A DNA stretch of 6,413 nucleotides from Candidatus Peregrinibacteria bacterium RIFOXYB2_FULL_32_7 (GTDB lineage: Bacteria; Patescibacteriota; Gracilibacteria; UBA1369; GWF2-33-10), in the NCBI GenBank assembly GCA_001787465.1, contig MFXJ01000112.1:1-6413 (forward strand). Reading direction: 5' to 3'. A program made the position numbers and the translations under genes. Below are positions 1 to 6,320 of the stretch, one piece after another. The notes beneath the pieces are model-generated. The model worked only from the letters and a program-made list of their open reading frames with translations, searched no databases and was not told where the DNA came from. The number at the start of each line of letters is the position of its first letter. Positions within the stretch are counted from its first letter, which is position 1.

Positions 1-1234
1 TAAGATTAAAACAATCTATTTTATTAATTTTTTCCCCCCGCGCCATCTCTCCTAGATTAATTAAATAGGCCTTTTTGACATCATATTGATTTACAAAATT
101 TTTCAGCCCACACAAATCATTACTTTTAAGATTTTCTTTATATTTACATTCAATGGCAATAAGTTCTGAAATTCTATCCAAAATAATATCAACCTCTTGT
201 CCCAATTTTGTTCGATAATATTTTAAATAATCCGCCTCCTCGCCATTTTTCAATATTTCAGCTATACAAAAAGACTCAAAAAGGAACCCAATATCATTTC
301 TTTTCTTTGGCGGATTAAAATTATTACAAAAATAATTCCTAACCCCGTTATCTAAAAAATAAATCTTTGGCGCTTTTATTATTTCCTTATTTTGATTGGA
401 AAAATAAGGCTTTAAAATATTTATCAAAAATGTTTCTTTTAATATTTCGACATAATTCGTTACGGTTTTACTATCCAAGGCTGATATTTTTGCAAGTTCT
501 GAATAATTTGTAATCGAGCCGTTATTAATCGCTAAACTTTGCATTAAAATTTTACAATTTCGAATTTTTTCTATATGCAAATAATCAACAAGTTCTTTTT
601 TTATATATAAATCCAAAATATCTTTTAAGGCTTCCTTTTTATCATTTCCTTTTGCCAAAACCACATCCGGATAGCCTCCAAATATTAAAAATTCTTCAAG
701 TAAACTAAAAACGTCAGGAATTAACGTATAATAATTTTTTGATTGTATTCTTCTTAAATTTTTAATCTTCAGAGTCAAATCTTCTCTCTCTTGAAATATT
801 AAAAATTCTTCAAAATTAAGAGGATAAATATAAGTAATATGCTTTCTGCCTGCTAAACTCTCTTGAATGTTGCTTTTTATAGTCAATGAAGATGAACCAG
901 AAGCAAAAATCTTAATATTATCATGATTATCATAAATATTTTTTAATACGCTAGTTAAATCCTCATATCTCTGAAATTCATCAAGAAAAACGAAAAACAT
1001 CACTTTTTGTTTTTGATTATAACCATTAATTTTCAAAGTATTAATAAAATTTTCATAACTAGAAACTTTTTCATAATCGCTAAAAACATCTATATCCAAA
1101 AAAAGTCCACCAAAAATTTTATGAAGCTCTTTTAAGAGCGTGGTTTTTCCTACCTGTCTTGAGCCAATAAGTATAGAGATTTTTTTGTCCTTTTTTTGTT
1201 TAAGAAGAGAATCAAAACAAATTCTTGTTTTCAT
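1..1234 (-). CDS. AAA_14/DUF4143 family ATPase, 3' end cut by window edge
   Basis: The reading frame is open from the ATG at 1234 to the left edge, giving 411 codons without a stop; the C-terminus lies outside the window. Seen in the sequence: Walker A GSRQVGKTT at residues 24-32; hydrophobic strand plus Walker B FLDE at 83-86; a sensor-like strand IFASGSSS at 109-116 followed by LAGR (127-130); a winged-helix-like segment at about 225-275; and a C-terminal PD-(D/E)XK-like core with E320, GQEVD (345-349) and IECK (361-364). This order is that of the AAA_14 plus DUF4143 ATPases, usually about 400-430 residues, so little is missing. The family is widespread in archaea and bacteria, but its cellular role and substrate are unknown to me. 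The start is firm because an in-frame stop (TAA at 1265-1267) lies 10 codons upstream with no other start between. It is separated from ybeY by 99 bp with its own promoter and paired repeats, so it is probably transcribed independently. No Shine-Dalgarno sequence is evident. Confidence 0.92.
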   Translation of the reverse strand, partial: MKTRICFDSLLKQKKDKKISILIGSRQVGKTTLLKELHKIFGGLFLDIDVFSDYEKVSSYENFINTLKINGYNQKQKVMFFVFLDEFQRYEDLTSVLKNIYDNHDNIKIFASGSSSLTIKSNIQESLAGRKHITYIYPLNFEEFLIFQEREDLTLKIKNLRRIQSKNYYTLIPDVFSLLEEFLIFGGYPDVVLAKGNDKKEALKDILDLYIKKELVDYLHIEKIRNCKILMQSLAINNGSITNYSELAKISALDSKTVTNYVEILKETFLINILKPYFSNQNKEIIKAPKIYFLDNGVRNYFCNNFNPPKKRNDIGFLFESFCIAEILKNGEEADYLKYYRTKLGQEVDIILDRISELIAIECKYKENLKSNDLCGLKNFVNQYDVKKAYLINLGEMARGEKINKIDCFNL

Positions 1235-1238
1235 AAAA

Positions 1239-1301
1239 ATACTATTATGGAAAGCTATCCAACTTTAGTATATACTATTATGGAGAGGTATGCAATTTTA
1301 G
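1239..1301 (-). repeat. Two direct copies of a 30-bp element, 33-bp period (operator-like)
   Basis: Copy 1 is 1239-1268 and copy 2 is 1272-1301. They match at 26 of 30 positions, the outer parts (ACTATTATGGA and TTTAG on the plus strand) being nearly identical. The mismatches lie mainly in the middle. The inner part of copy 1, GGAAAGCTATCC, is a 10/12 palindrome. The junction between copies contains a perfect 12-bp palindrome, TAGTATATACTA (1266-1277). A 33-bp period is close to three helical turns, so both copies would lie on the same DNA face. The pair covers the promoter and leader of the ATPase gene, which suggests binding by a regulator, possibly the ATPase itself through its winged-helix region; that last step is inference. 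Confidence 0.75.
1267..1295 (-). promoter_or_regulatory. Putative sigma70-type promoter of the DUF4143 ATPase gene
   Basis: On the minus strand a -10 box TATACT (plus 1267-1272, 5/6 to consensus) lies 17 bp downstream of TTGCAT (plus 1290-1295, 3/6 to TTGACA). Transcription would start near 1260, giving a leader of about 26 nt before the ATG at 1234. The upstream repeat copy overlaps the -35 and spacer; the downstream copy covers the start site and leader. That geometry suits repression, but no experiment is implied. Confidence 0.5.
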
Positions 1302-1333
1302 CTTAAATGTCATTTTTCAATCACCCTTCAGAT

Positions 1334-1759
1334 TTAATCATTCAAAATTTTCTCAGCCACTTCATTCATCCTCCTCTCTTCCTCATCTGTCCGATGATCA
1401 TAGCCAAAAACATGCAAAAGTCCGTGGATAAATAAAAATCTTAACTCATATTCAAAACTATGATTTAAATCTTTTGCCTGCTTTTTGGCTGTCTCAACTG
1501 AAATATAAATTTCTCCTAAAGATTTTTCATTTGGAAAAATTTCTGCTTCTTTAAAACTAAAACTTATCACATCTGTTGCCTTATCTTTTCCTCGATAAAC
1601 TTTATTTAATTTCCGAATTTCCTGATCACTTATCAGCACCAATTCCAAACTTTTATCTCTATCAAAATTTAAAACCTCTTCCGCTCTTTTTAGCGTGTCT
1701 AAAAACAGTTTTTTTGAAACTTTTTCTTTGACCGTATTAGCGAAAAAAAATTTAACCAT
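1334..1759 (-). CDS. ybeY: Endoribonuclease YbeY (rRNA maturation factor)
   Basis: The 141-residue protein carries the zinc-binding signature of the UPF0054/YbeY family, HGLLHVFGYDH at residues 112-122, with H112, H116 and H122 as expected metal ligands. It also has the conserved YRGKDKATDVISF segment at 55-67 containing the invariant arginine R57, and LGEIYIS at 81-87. Length is typical of the family (about 140-170). YbeY is a metal-dependent single-strand RNase in the cytoplasm, known in other bacteria for 16S rRNA 3'-end maturation and ribosome quality control. The ATG at 1759 is the natural start: the protein begins directly with the family's first strand. It follows mfd at 118 bp, a gap filled with heptamer repeats, and no Shine-Dalgarno motif precedes it. 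It ends with TAA; no terminator hairpin is visible downstream. It may be read from mfd or from a weak promoter in the repeats. Confidence 0.96.
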   Translation of the reverse strand: MVKFFFANTVKEKVSKKLFLDTLKRAEEVLNFDRDKSLELVLISDQEIRKLNKVYRGKDKATDVISFSFKEAEIFPNEKSLGEIYISVETAKKQAKDLNHSFEYELRFLFIHGLLHVFGYDHRTDEEERRMNEVAEKILND

Positions 1760-1767
1760 AATTTATA

Positions 1768-1795
1768 ATTCGTGATTCGTGATTCGTGATTCGTT
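1768..1795. repeat. Heptamer tandem array A (ATTCGTG, four units)
   Basis: Three exact copies of ATTCGTG (1768-1774, 1775-1781, 1782-1788) are followed by one with a single change, ATTCGTT (1789-1795). The array lies directly upstream of the ybeY start codon, ending 8 bp before it. It is non-coding. Confidence 0.93.
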
Positions 1796-1805
1796 ATGCG
1801 AAATA

Positions 1806-1833
1806 ACCCATTACCCATTACCCATTACTAATT
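1806..1833. repeat. Heptamer tandem array B (ACCCATT, three units plus a decayed fourth)
   Basis: Exact ACCCATT units occupy 1806-1812, 1813-1819 and 1820-1826; ACTAATT (1827-1833) matches at 5/7. It has the same 7-bp period as arrays A and C, but a different unit and a shifted phase. Confidence 0.92.
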
Positions 1834-1839
1834 ACTTCA

Positions 1840-1867
1840 TTTATAATTCATAATTCATAATTCACAA
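1840..1867 (-). promoter_or_regulatory. Possible ybeY promoter built from heptamer units
   Basis: On the minus strand TTGTGA (plus 1862-1867, 4/6 to TTGACA) and TATAAA (plus 1840-1845, 5/6 to TATAAT) are separated by 16 bp. Transcription would begin near 1833, about 74 nt before the ybeY ATG, with arrays A and B in the leader. In DNA this AT-rich such matches arise easily by chance. Confidence 0.28.
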
Positions 1868-1886
1868 TTCATAATTCTCAATTCGC
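1845..1886. repeat. Heptamer tandem array C (AATTCAT and variants, six units), runs into the mfd 3' end
   Basis: Units in order are AATTCAT, AATTCAT, AATTCAC, AATTCAT, AATTCTC and AATTCGC. The last units include the mfd TGA stop (1878-1880) and its final asparagine codon, so array and coding sequence overlap. The variant third unit contributes the -35 of a possible ybeY promoter. Confidence 0.9.
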
Positions 1887-4800
1887 CCCTGCCTTAATGC
1901 TTTCATTTAATTTTTTTAAAGATTCTTCAAGCGCTTCAAGCCAGGTCGGACCTAAATCTTTGGTATTAATTCTTAATTTTGTACCAGTAATTTGCCATTT
2001 TGAATTGTAATCAATCAAATTCATAATATTTGCTGGTTTAATATTATCATTCATAAATAAAACTATCTGGCTTTTATCTTTATCATGAAGATTTTCAGCT
2101 TTTACCAGAAAAATATTTCCTTTTTTAGCCAACATCTTCAATTCCAAAACTTTAAATAAATTAGCCACTTCAATCGGATAGCGACCATAATCATCTATCA
2201 AATCACTACGTAAATTTTCTAAATATTCCTTATTATCCGCGGAAGATAAACGCTGATAAACTGATATTTTTTCTTTAGTATGCGGAATATAATTCTCAGG
2301 AATAAATGCCTGTATCGGTAATTCGATAGTAACTTCTTCAATTTCAGGCGATTCAGCTTTCTTACCAGTTTTCAAATCTTCAACTGCTTTATTAAGAAGC
2401 CGCACAAAATGACTTATTCCAACCACGTTTAAAGACCCGTGTTGATGAACTCCAAGCACTTCTCCAGCGCCACGTATCTCTAAATCCTTCATCGCGATTT
2501 GAAAGCCACTACCAAGTTCAGTTGCCTCCACAATCGCTCGCAATCTTTTTTTCGCATCTATTTTTAGCCGCTGAGAATGATATAAAAAATAAGCATAAGC
2601 TTGCTTTCTGCTTCTTCCAACTCTACCGCGCAATTGATAAAGCTGAGCCAATCCAAATCTTTCAGCATCACTGACAATTAAAGTATTAGCATTTGGCAGA
2701 TCTATGCCATTTTCAATAATCATCGAACTAACTAAAACATCATATCGACCTTCTTTAAAATCTAAAATATTTTTTTCCAAAACATCTGGTTTTAATTGGC
2801 CGTGAGTAACGATAATTCTAGCTTCAGGCATCAAAGCACGTAATTTCTGCGCCGCGCTTTCAATAGTTTGAACCCGATTATGCAAAAAATAAACCTGCCC
2901 TTTTCGCTCTAATTCCCGCAAAATCACTTCGCGAATAAGTCCGTTTGAAAATCTTCTTACTTCCGTAACAATTGGCAGTCTTCCGGGCGGAGGGGTCGTA
3001 ATAGTGGTAATATCTCGTAATCCGTGCAGGCTAATGTTTAAAGTTCTAGGAATAGGAGTAGCTGTCAAAGTCAAAATATCCACTTCAGCACGCAATTGTT
3101 TCAAAGTCTCTTTTTGCTTTACTCCAAATCTCTGTTCTTCATCGATAATTACCAAACCTAATCTTTTAAATTCTATATCTTTCTGTAACAAGCGATGCGT
3201 TCCGATAATAATATCAATATCGCCATCGGCTAATTTTTTCAAAATTTCAGTTTGTTCTTTTTTTGATCGGAAGCGACTTAACATCTCAACTCGGATATCA
3301 AACTCCTCCATTCTGGCTGTAAATGAGTTGTAATGCTGATCTGCCAAAATTGTGATCGGAGAGATAAAGGCTACCTGTTTTCCATTCTGTACCGCTTTAA
3401 AAGCCGCTCTAATAGCCACCTCCGTCTTTCCGAACCCGACATCTCCACAAATCAGCCGATCCATTGGTTTATCTTTTTCCATATCATTTTTTACATCTAC
3501 GATTGCTTTAATTTGTCCTGGTGTCTCTTCATAAGAAAATTTTTCTTCAAATTGCCTTTGAACATTATTGTCTGGCTTATACTTAAATCCTTTCGCTTCT
3601 TCTCTTTTTGCGTAAAGCTCCAAAAGCTCTTTAGCGATTTCCTGAGTTTCTGTTTTAACCCGACTAACAATATTTTTCCATTCCGCGGAACCAAGCCTAG
3701 TCAATTTTGGTTCCTGTTCTTCAGCGCCAATATATTTATTAACTTTTTCAGCCTGATCGATAGGCACATATAATTTATCTCCTTCAGCATAAGCAATTTT
3801 TAAATATTCCCTAGTAACATTATCAATAGTTCTTTTTTCTATTCCTTGAAATATACCTATGCCATGATCAGCGTGCACGATATAATCATTCCTTTTTAAG
3901 CTAGTCAAAAAATCTAAATACACATTCCTATCGATTTTTTTCTTAACTTTCGGATCTTCTTTTAATCCTAAAATGGCTTTATCAGTTATTAAAATAACTT
4001 TTTCTCTAGAATCCTGAAAAGGCTCAATGAAAAAATCCTCTTTTTCAAGCTCATGAATTCTAATTTGCCCAGCTCTTGAATTTTTTACTTCTGAAAAGCC
4101 TTCTTCACTTAAATATGGGATTGTCTGCTCCTTAAATAAACTTTCAATATATTCTTTATGTTTTGTTACAATTAAAACTTTCCATCCAGTTGATACTTTT
4201 TCTCTTAAATCCGTAGATAAATCAAGCAAATTTTGATACTTAAGCACGGAAAAACTATGAAGGTGGTAGTGACTATCCTCATCCTCCATAAAAGGCGTAA
4301 ATATAATTTGCCTGACCTCTTCATTTAATTTTTCATAAAATTCAGCAATATCTTTTTGATGTTCATCCAAAAGCTCCCATTCATCTTCAATAAAAATATC
4401 TTTTTTTTCAATATACTCAACAACTTGATTTTTTTCATAATCAAGATTTATCGACAAAATATCGATTTGACCTATTTTCGCATTGGTATTTTGCTGATTT
4501 TCATCTAAAACATAAATATTTTCGATTTTATCAAAATCAATTTCTATCAAAAACACCTGATCGTAACCAACAGGTGCAATATGAATCGTTGATCCCTGTT
4601 TGTAATATTGGCCTTTTTGAATCACGGGATGGGTAGAAACCTCATAGCCATAATCTATCAGCATTTCAAAAAACTTAAGCACATCGATATCATCGCCTTT
4701 TTTTAAAAGAATCGATTTCTCTATCAAAGTCGCCTTTTTAGGAAAAGCATTAAGTAAATATTCATAACTTAAAATAAATACTTTGCCTTTTTCTTTTGTT

Positions 4801-5120
4801 AATAGATTACCGGCGAAATCAACTTTTGATAATTTTTTTTGCATTTCGGTTCCAGCAATATCGTAAATATCATAAACTTCTTTATCCGTCCATTTTCTTA
4901 AATTCTGGCTCAAAACTTCTCTATCGGTATCCGTGCTGACCGTCCAAATAATATTTCCTTTTTCTTTTTTAAGCAGGCTAGATAGCAAAAAGGATTTCAT
5001 TGAGGCATTGGCAATACCCGAAAGACTTATCTTCTGGTTACTTTCAAAAAGTCTTTCTACTGCAAAAAAAGAGTGTTCTGGGAAAAAAGATATGAGCTTT
5101 TTATTGTAATTATTTAACAT
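1878..5120 (-). CDS. mfd: Transcription-repair coupling factor Mfd
   Basis: The 1080-residue protein, somewhat shorter than the usual 1100-1180, moves stalled RNA polymerase off DNA by ATP-driven translocation and normally recruits UvrA. Domains in order: UvrB-like D1/D2 (about 1-290) with a degenerate Walker A; a variable D3 (about 300-395); the RNA-polymerase interaction domain (about 408-465) with HADHGIGIFQG and GDKLYVPI, whose L450 aligns with the polymerase-contacting leucine of E. coli Mfd; a RecG-like motor with Walker A GDVGFGKTE (559-567), DEEQ (660-663), TATPIPRTL (686-694), IIENGIDLP (801-809) and QLYQLRGRVGRS (826-837); the TRG motif DLEIRGAGEVLG (879-890); and C-terminal D7 (about 930-1080). 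The RID and motor are intact; the presumed UvrA-binding residues of D2 are not conserved. It starts 45 bp after dnaN, probably in one transcript. The ATG at 5120 is preceded by no good Shine-Dalgarno. The TGA stop lies inside a heptamer array. Confidence 0.98.
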   Translation of the reverse strand: MLNNYNKKLISFFPEHSFFAVERLFESNQKISLSGIANASMKSFLLSSLLKKEKGNIIWTVSTDTDREVLSQNLRKWTDKEVYDIYDIAGTEMQKKLSKVDFAGNLLTKEKGKVFILSYEYLLNAFPKKATLIEKSILLKKGDDIDVLKFFEMLIDYGYEVSTHPVIQKGQYYKQGSTIHIAPVGYDQVFLIEIDFDKIENIYVLDENQQNTNAKIGQIDILSINLDYEKNQVVEYIEKKDIFIEDEWELLDEHQKDIAEFYEKLNEEVRQIIFTPFMEDEDSHYHLHSFSVLKYQNLLDLSTDLREKVSTGWKVLIVTKHKEYIESLFKEQTIPYLSEEGFSEVKNSRAGQIRIHELEKEDFFIEPFQDSREKVILITDKAILGLKEDPKVKKKIDRNVYLDFLTSLKRNDYIVHADHGIGIFQGIEKRTIDNVTREYLKIAYAEGDKLYVPIDQAEKVNKYIGAEEQEPKLTRLGSAEWKNIVSRVKTETQEIAKELLELYAKREEAKGFKYKPDNNVQRQFEEKFSYEETPGQIKAIVDVKNDMEKDKPMDRLICGDVGFGKTEVAIRAAFKAVQNGKQVAFISPITILADQHYNSFTARMEEFDIRVEMLSRFRSKKEQTEILKKLADGDIDIIIGTHRLLQKDIEFKRLGLVIIDEEQRFGVKQKETLKQLRAEVDILTLTATPIPRTLNISLHGLRDITTITTPPPGRLPIVTEVRRFSNGLIREVILRELERKGQVYFLHNRVQTIESAAQKLRALMPEARIIVTHGQLKPDVLEKNILDFKEGRYDVLVSSMIIENGIDLPNANTLIVSDAERFGLAQLYQLRGRVGRSRKQAYAYFLYHSQRLKIDAKKRLRAIVEATELGSGFQIAMKDLEIRGAGEVLGVHQHGSLNVVGISHFVRLLNKAVEDLKTGKKAESPEIEEVTIELPIQAFIPENYIPHTKEKISVYQRLSSADNKEYLENLRSDLIDDYGRYPIEVANLFKVLELKMLAKKGNIFLVKAENLHDKDKSQIVLFMNDNIKPANIMNLIDYNSKWQITGTKLRINTKDLGPTWLEALEESLKKLNESIKAGAN

Positions 5121-5122
5121 TT

Positions 5123-5135
5123 GATATTTTATATC
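5123..5135 (-). promoter_or_regulatory. Small inverted repeat / TATAAA box just before mfd start
   Basis: GATAT and ATATC form a perfect 5-bp inverted repeat around a 3-nt loop, 2 bp upstream of the mfd ATG. The same bases give TATAAA, whose end is 7 nt before the ATG, the distance expected for a leaderless transcript. No convincing -35 is present, so this is only a weak candidate. Confidence 0.2.
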
Positions 5136-5165
5136 TCAAAAAAAGAATCAAGGAATAAAGAAATA

Positions 5166-6263
5166 TTATCGAAGTGGCATGATTATATTGGTATAATTAT
5201 TTTTATTCAAGGGCTTTATTAAAACCGGAATTAATTTCTCTCCCATTTCTATTTGAGTTTTTTCCGTATCAATATTATTTAAAATATCCATTAAGTAATT
5301 AATGTTTATAAGCACTTTAGTATTTTTGCCATCAACTTTTGCTGATATTTTTTCACTTGATTCTCCAGAGGCCATTTTTTCCGTAAATAAATGAAGAATT
5401 CCATCGTTAGTAGCGCTCATGTGGATACTTCCACTTTTTTCAACCGCAAAAATAGATAGTTTTTTTAAAGCTAAAATCAATTCACTCAAAGAAACTTCAA
5501 CTTTTACATTACTAGAAGCTGGTAGAATCGCTTTATAATCAGGAAAAATACCTTCAATTAATCGAGAAATAAATTTTACATTTTCCCACTCAAACACAAT
5601 CTGATTTTTCGCGAAAAGAACTTTAACATTTTTTTCACCGGAAATTATTTTCGAGAGCTCAAACATAGTTTTTGAAGGCACAACAGTTTTTATACTATTT
5701 TCTAACTTTAATTTGGCTGTAAATTTAACTTCTGACAAACGATAACTATCAGTCGCGGCCAATTTAACTTCATCTCCATCAATTTCAAATAAAACTCCAG
5801 TTAAAACTGGTCTTGATGGGTTAACGCTCGCCGCGAAAACAACTTTTGATATTAAATTTTTTAATTCGTTAGCCGGTAATTCGATTTCATTTTCTTTTTC
5901 AATCTTTGGAATTATCGGAAATTCTTCTGCCGGAATACCTTTTATCTTTGTGTCAGAAATGCCCTGTTGGATAGATAAATCACCAGTACTTTCCAATTGC
6001 ACTTTTAAATCCTCATCTTTTAATAAAGAAATATAAGACGTTAAAATTTTTGCGGGAATAGTAAAAGCACCTTCATTGTCTACTTTTGCTTTAAAGCTGG
6101 ATTGAATCGCGATCTCTAAATTCGTTCCAGATAAAATAATCTGCCCATTTTCAGCTTTAATCAAAATATTATTTAAAACCGGTAGAGTATTATTTGATTG
6201 AATTGCTTTGCTAACATTTTGCAAACTTGTTAAAAAATCTTTTTGTTTACAAGTGAATTTCAT
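5166..6263 (-). CDS. dnaN: DNA polymerase III beta subunit (sliding clamp) DnaN
   Basis: At 365 residues this is the normal length for a bacterial beta clamp, which dimerises into a ring around DNA and tethers the replicative polymerase and repair enzymes. Three topologically similar domains cover about 1-120, 121-245 and 246-365. Conserved features seen: NVSKAI with NTLPVLNNILI near the N-terminus (16-35), R151-x-x-L154, ATDSYRL (170-176), RLIEGIFPDY (234-243) and the C-terminal MPLR (362-365). T171, R175, L176, P241 and M362-R365 correspond to the hydrophobic cleft that binds clamp-interacting peptides, so partner binding should be retained. The start at 6263 fits the family N-terminus exactly. 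A TATAAT box lies about 48 bp upstream; no clear Shine-Dalgarno is present (only AAAAAG at a spacing of 7). mfd follows after 45 bp, where recF or gyrB is found in many bacteria. dnaA would be expected to the right, outside the window. Confidence 0.98.
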   Translation of the reverse strand: MKFTCKQKDFLTSLQNVSKAIQSNNTLPVLNNILIKAENGQIILSGTNLEIAIQSSFKAKVDNEGAFTIPAKILTSYISLLKDEDLKVQLESTGDLSIQQGISDTKIKGIPAEEFPIIPKIEKENEIELPANELKNLISKVVFAASVNPSRPVLTGVLFEIDGDEVKLAATDSYRLSEVKFTAKLKLENSIKTVVPSKTMFELSKIISGEKNVKVLFAKNQIVFEWENVKFISRLIEGIFPDYKAILPASSNVKVEVSLSELILALKKLSIFAVEKSGSIHMSATNDGILHLFTEKMASGESSEKISAKVDGKNTKVLININYLMDILNNIDTEKTQIEMGEKLIPVLIKPLNKNNYTNIIMPLR

Positions 6264-6310
6264 AAAATAACTTTTTAGCGAATTACACGGTAATTGGATA
6301 TTGATATTCT

Positions 6311-6316
6311 ATTATA
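6311..6316 (-). promoter_or_regulatory. Probable -10 box of the dnaN promoter
   Basis: A perfect TATAAT on the minus strand would place transcription start near 6304, about 40 nt before the dnaN ATG. The region at the usual -35 spacing (TAATCT at 17 bp) is poor, but the A/T tracts immediately upstream could act as an UP-like element. The surrounding DNA is so AT-rich that a chance match cannot be excluded. Confidence 0.45.
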
Positions 6317-6320
6317 AGTT

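Noticed and set aside
1302..1333. Terminator after ybeY
   Set aside because: No stem-loop with a following T tract could be formed on the minus strand.
1423..1431. CGTGGATAA, one mismatch to a DnaA box
   Set aside because: Single site inside ybeY coding for the conserved Ile-His-Gly segment; no cluster.
1762..1767. TATAAA on the minus strand just before the ybeY ATG as a -10 box
   Set aside because: Only 2 nt separate it from the start codon, so transcription would begin inside the gene.
1878..1880. TGA as a recoded sense codon at the mfd end
   Set aside because: No TGA occurs inside any of the four frames and the protein already ends at the expected place after D7, so it is an ordinary stop.
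1768..1886. CRISPR array
   Set aside because: Units are only 7 bp, directly adjacent and without spacers; these are simple tandem repeats.
3004..3333. Plus-strand open reading frame of 109 codons
   Set aside because: It lies wholly antisense to the mfd motor domain, has no recognisable motif and no ribosome binding site, and is best explained as a shadow of the conserved mfd coding sequence.
3333..3773. Plus-strand open reading frames of 146 and 60 codons, and a 65-codon minus-strand frame at 3497-3694
   Set aside because: All overlap the unmistakable mfd frame across the RID and Walker A region; their low-complexity Phe/Ser/Ile or Lys-rich products look like off-frame translation.
5420..5428. 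TGTGGATAC, one mismatch to a DnaA box
   Set aside because: Isolated inside the dnaN reading frame; one near-match is expected by chance.
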